Of a stretch of 64,000 nucleotides of DNA, positions 62,305 to 64,000 are shown one piece after another. Position numbers and translations under genes: made by a program. Under the pieces are notes generated by a model. The model ran no database searches, had not been told where the DNA came from, and was given only the letters and a program-made list of their open reading frames with translations. How positions within the stretch are numbered: position 1 is the stretch's first letter; each line of letters starts with the position of its first letter. The stretch is taken from positions 2,232,001 to 2,296,000 of the forward strand of contig NZ_CP160205.1 of the NCBI RefSeq assembly GCF_041080815.1, given 5' to 3'. The DNA comes from Mucilaginibacter yixingensis. GTDB taxonomy: Bacteria > Bacteroidota > Bacteroidia > Sphingobacteriales > Sphingobacteriaceae.

Positions 62305-64000
62305 TTATGGTGTGGTTGCAATGGTTGGTTGTGCAGGTGTTGCAATTACAGTTATGCTTACCGGTTGCGTTTGGCTCACACATCCGTTGGCGTTTTTTAC
62401 TGTGAGTGTGCCGTTGTAAGTACCTGCCGCCGCCGTAGTTGGTACAGGAATACTTAGCGGACTGGGTGGCAAGCCCTGGTCTGTCTGATCTGCAAAACCA
62501 GCTGTGTGCGCCGTAGCATCCCAGGTTATGGTATAGCTGGTAGGTGAGTTAACCGGGGTAGAATAGCTAAGCGTAGTAACCGCTGTCCCCCCGCAAATGC
62601 CCGGTATAGTTGAGGTAACAATTGACGGCCGCGGATTAACATTGATGGTAGCCTTGGTGCGGGTTGATACTTCAGAACAGCCTGACCTGCTGGCCTCCAC
62701 GTAATAATTATTAGGGTTAACTTCGCTCAGATCGGCCGCATTAGGCGTGAATGAGGTTCCAGTACCTTTAACATTGCCGCCAGTCGCCGCATCATACCAG
62801 GTATAGTTGGTACAATCCTGCGCGTTATTGACGGTAAGCGTAGAGGTGCTGCCTGCACATACAGTTCCGGTGTTGGTAACAACTGAGCCTATGGTTATAG
62901 CCGGCGTGCGCATGGTGCGGCTCACTTCATATATCTTCAGCTCGTTTCTGCCCAGCGTTGTTGTGCTTACACCGCCGATAGATACTTCTACGCGGTCAAA
63001 AGCCCCATAAGAGTCAGGCGGTGTAATATCAAGCTCATATTTATCATTGTTTGTAGCGCTGGAAAAAAGCGACAGCGAAAGGAACGTAGAGGAGCTCGTT
63101 ATCGGCGAGCCAACAGCCTGGGAGCCATTATACAACTGAATAGAAAAACCATCCAGCAAATTAAGGTTAAGTAAACTACCGGTGGAGTTTTGTAGAATTA
63201 GTTTTAACATATCACCCTTCTGTGATGGTGCGCCGAATACAGTGGTATGATAAGCCTCGCTTTGGGCAGCGGTAAGGTCGACGGTTAAGTCTGCAAAAGT
63301 AGTTGCATCGCCATCTATAGCATTGCGTGGGTTGGTAACCGATGTTGTAACATTGAGCAAACTGATGCCGAGCGGCAGGCCTCCATCTCGAATACCAGAT
63401 AGCACATCAACAGGAGTGGAGCAGGTGGTAGTAGTACCGTTAGTTACATTTTTGGTATAATAAGCGCCGTAAACGTTCACGTTTTGATCGAGAGTGATAC
63501 CGCCTCCCAAACTGATAGACACACCATCATAAGGCACAGTAACCCCAGCTGCCGATTGCGGTGTGATAGTTAGTTCTATTTCACCGCCAGAATTTACAGC
63601 CCCAAGTAATGAAGTGCCGCTAAATGATTGACCGGCATTGGTAGCCTGCCAGGTACCGCCAACTTTTTGCAGACTAGTGTATGGCTGTATGGTAATGGTA
63701 TTTAACAATCCAACCAAACCACTGGCCGATTTTAGTTTGATGGTAACGGCTGTACCTGCTGGTACGGTAGAACTGAAATTTAAAAACTGGGTAAGGGTAG
63801 ACGGAAAAAGAATGCCTAATACGTCTAAAGTACGGGTAAGGGTAGAAGCAGTAGATGGATCTGTGTCAACAGCAAGGCTTGCATTTGAAACGCTGCTTAG
63901 CGTACCTGTATTGTTTTGTTGAGTGTTTGCGTAAACCCTAACCTGAGGTGTAGCACATGTCTGCCCGTTAGCGCTGCTGCTGTACAAAAAGCAAGCTGCG
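62305..64000 (-). CDS. Secreted Ig-like repeat protein, partial (5' end outside window)
   Basis: The frame is open to the window edge. The last visible upstream residues, AACFLYSSSANGQ, look like the end of a signal peptide, so the true start lies shortly beyond 64,000. The visible ~565 residues contain repeated jelly-roll/Ig-like units (LYSSSANGQTCATPQVRVYA, VNVYGAYYTKNV, VEVSIGG, later TVCAGSTSTLTVNNAQDC and YYVEASRSGC). It ends at ATPAQPTIATTP, the same boundary as the neighbour at 61554-62258. It forms a T9SS-type surface cluster with the three genes downstream. I see no catalytic motifs; adhesion is likely. Confidence 0.8.
   Translation of the reverse strand, partial: AACFLYSSSANGQTCATPQVRVYANTQQNNTGTLSSVSNASLAVDTDPSTASTLTRTLDVLGILFPSTLTQFLNFSSTVPAGTAVTIKLKSASGLVGLLNTITIQPYTSLQKVGGTWQATNAGQSFSGTSLLGAVNSGGEIELTITPQSAAGVTVPYDGVSISLGGGITLDQNVNVYGAYYTKNVTNGTTTTCSTPVDVLSGIRDGGLPLGISLLNVTTSVTNPRNAIDGDATTFADLTVDLTAAQSEAYHTTVFGAPSQKGDMLKLILQNSTGSLLNLNLLDGFSIQLYNGSQAVGSPITSSSTFLSLSLFSSATNNDKYELDITPPDSYGAFDRVEVSIGGVSTTTLGRNELKIYEVSRTMRTPAITIGSVVTNTGTVCAGSTSTLTVNNAQDCTNYTWYDAATGGNVKGTGTSFTPNAADLSEVNPNNYYVEASRSGCSEVSTRTKATINVNPRPSIVTSTIPGICGGTAVTTLSYSTPVNSPTSYTITWDATAHTAGFADQTDQGLPPSPLSIPVPTTAAAGTYNGTLTVKNANGCVSQTQPVSITVIATPAQPTIATTP

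Overview
The window looks like chromosome from a member of the Bacteroidota, probably a Sphingobacteriaceae relative of Mucilaginibacter or Pedobacter (the genus is an inference). The evidence is TAnnTTTG/TTG promoters in front of two tRNA genes, a type IX secretion PorP/SprF protein with a CHU_C sorting-domain protein, an UpxY-type NusG paralogue, and moderate GC. There are no insertion sequences, phage genes or CRISPR arrays.

Region 1 (about 1-30,000, all minus strand) is one long exopolysaccharide locus read from about 29,970 down to beyond base 1. In transcription order it holds wza, wzc, a leader with a structured repeat array, upxY, a UDP-sugar dehydrogenase, wzx, a DegT aminotransferase, a GT2, a GT4, a DUF2334 deacetylase, a second DegT, a small phosphoglycosyl transferase and wzy. 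It continues with a GT4, an asparagine-synthase-type amidotransferase, a FemAB-like protein, a GIPC-transferase-like protein, a GT4, a small lipoprotein, a uronate epimerase, a secreted PL1-type lyase and a GT4. The end of the run is a PhyH oxygenase, a DegT-like protein, a GNAT, two tandem FemAB-like proteins and a partial CapD/WbpM-type dehydratase. Many neighbours overlap by 4 bases. Together they predict a Wzx/Wzy-dependent acidic polymer containing uronic acids and amino sugars, possibly amidated and acylated, with its own lyase.

Region 2 (30,400-45,600) is mostly housekeeping: glmS (a hexosamine source beside the EPS locus), a receiver-Crp fusion regulator, an MTHFR-like protein, topB, a lipoprotein, a GH43 xylosidase/arabinosidase, a GNAT, a PQQ-type sugar dehydrogenase, two identical tRNA-Pro(TGG) genes, a Na+/H+ antiporter, an OmpA lipoprotein and a small membrane-anchored protein. 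At 45,606-47,620 an Abhydrolase_10 gene is split by a one-base frameshift.

Region 3 (47,739-59,518, plus strand) is the most notable part: a compact hybrid NRPS-PKS of two proteins, A-PCP-KS-AT-ACP-aminotransferase followed by C-A-PCP-TE, then a BASS-family transporter 21 bases downstream. Specificity residues read directly from the sequence resemble a proline code in the first A domain and a glycine code in the second. The AT looks malonyl-type, and there is no ketoreductase. This predicts a small product built as Pro + malonate, transaminated at the beta-keto carbon to a vicinal-diamine beta-amino acid, then joined to Gly and released.

Region 4 (59,519-64,000, minus strand) is a T9SS-type surface cluster: PorP/SprF, a CHU_C-terminated protein, and two Ig-like-domain proteins, the last running off the right edge.
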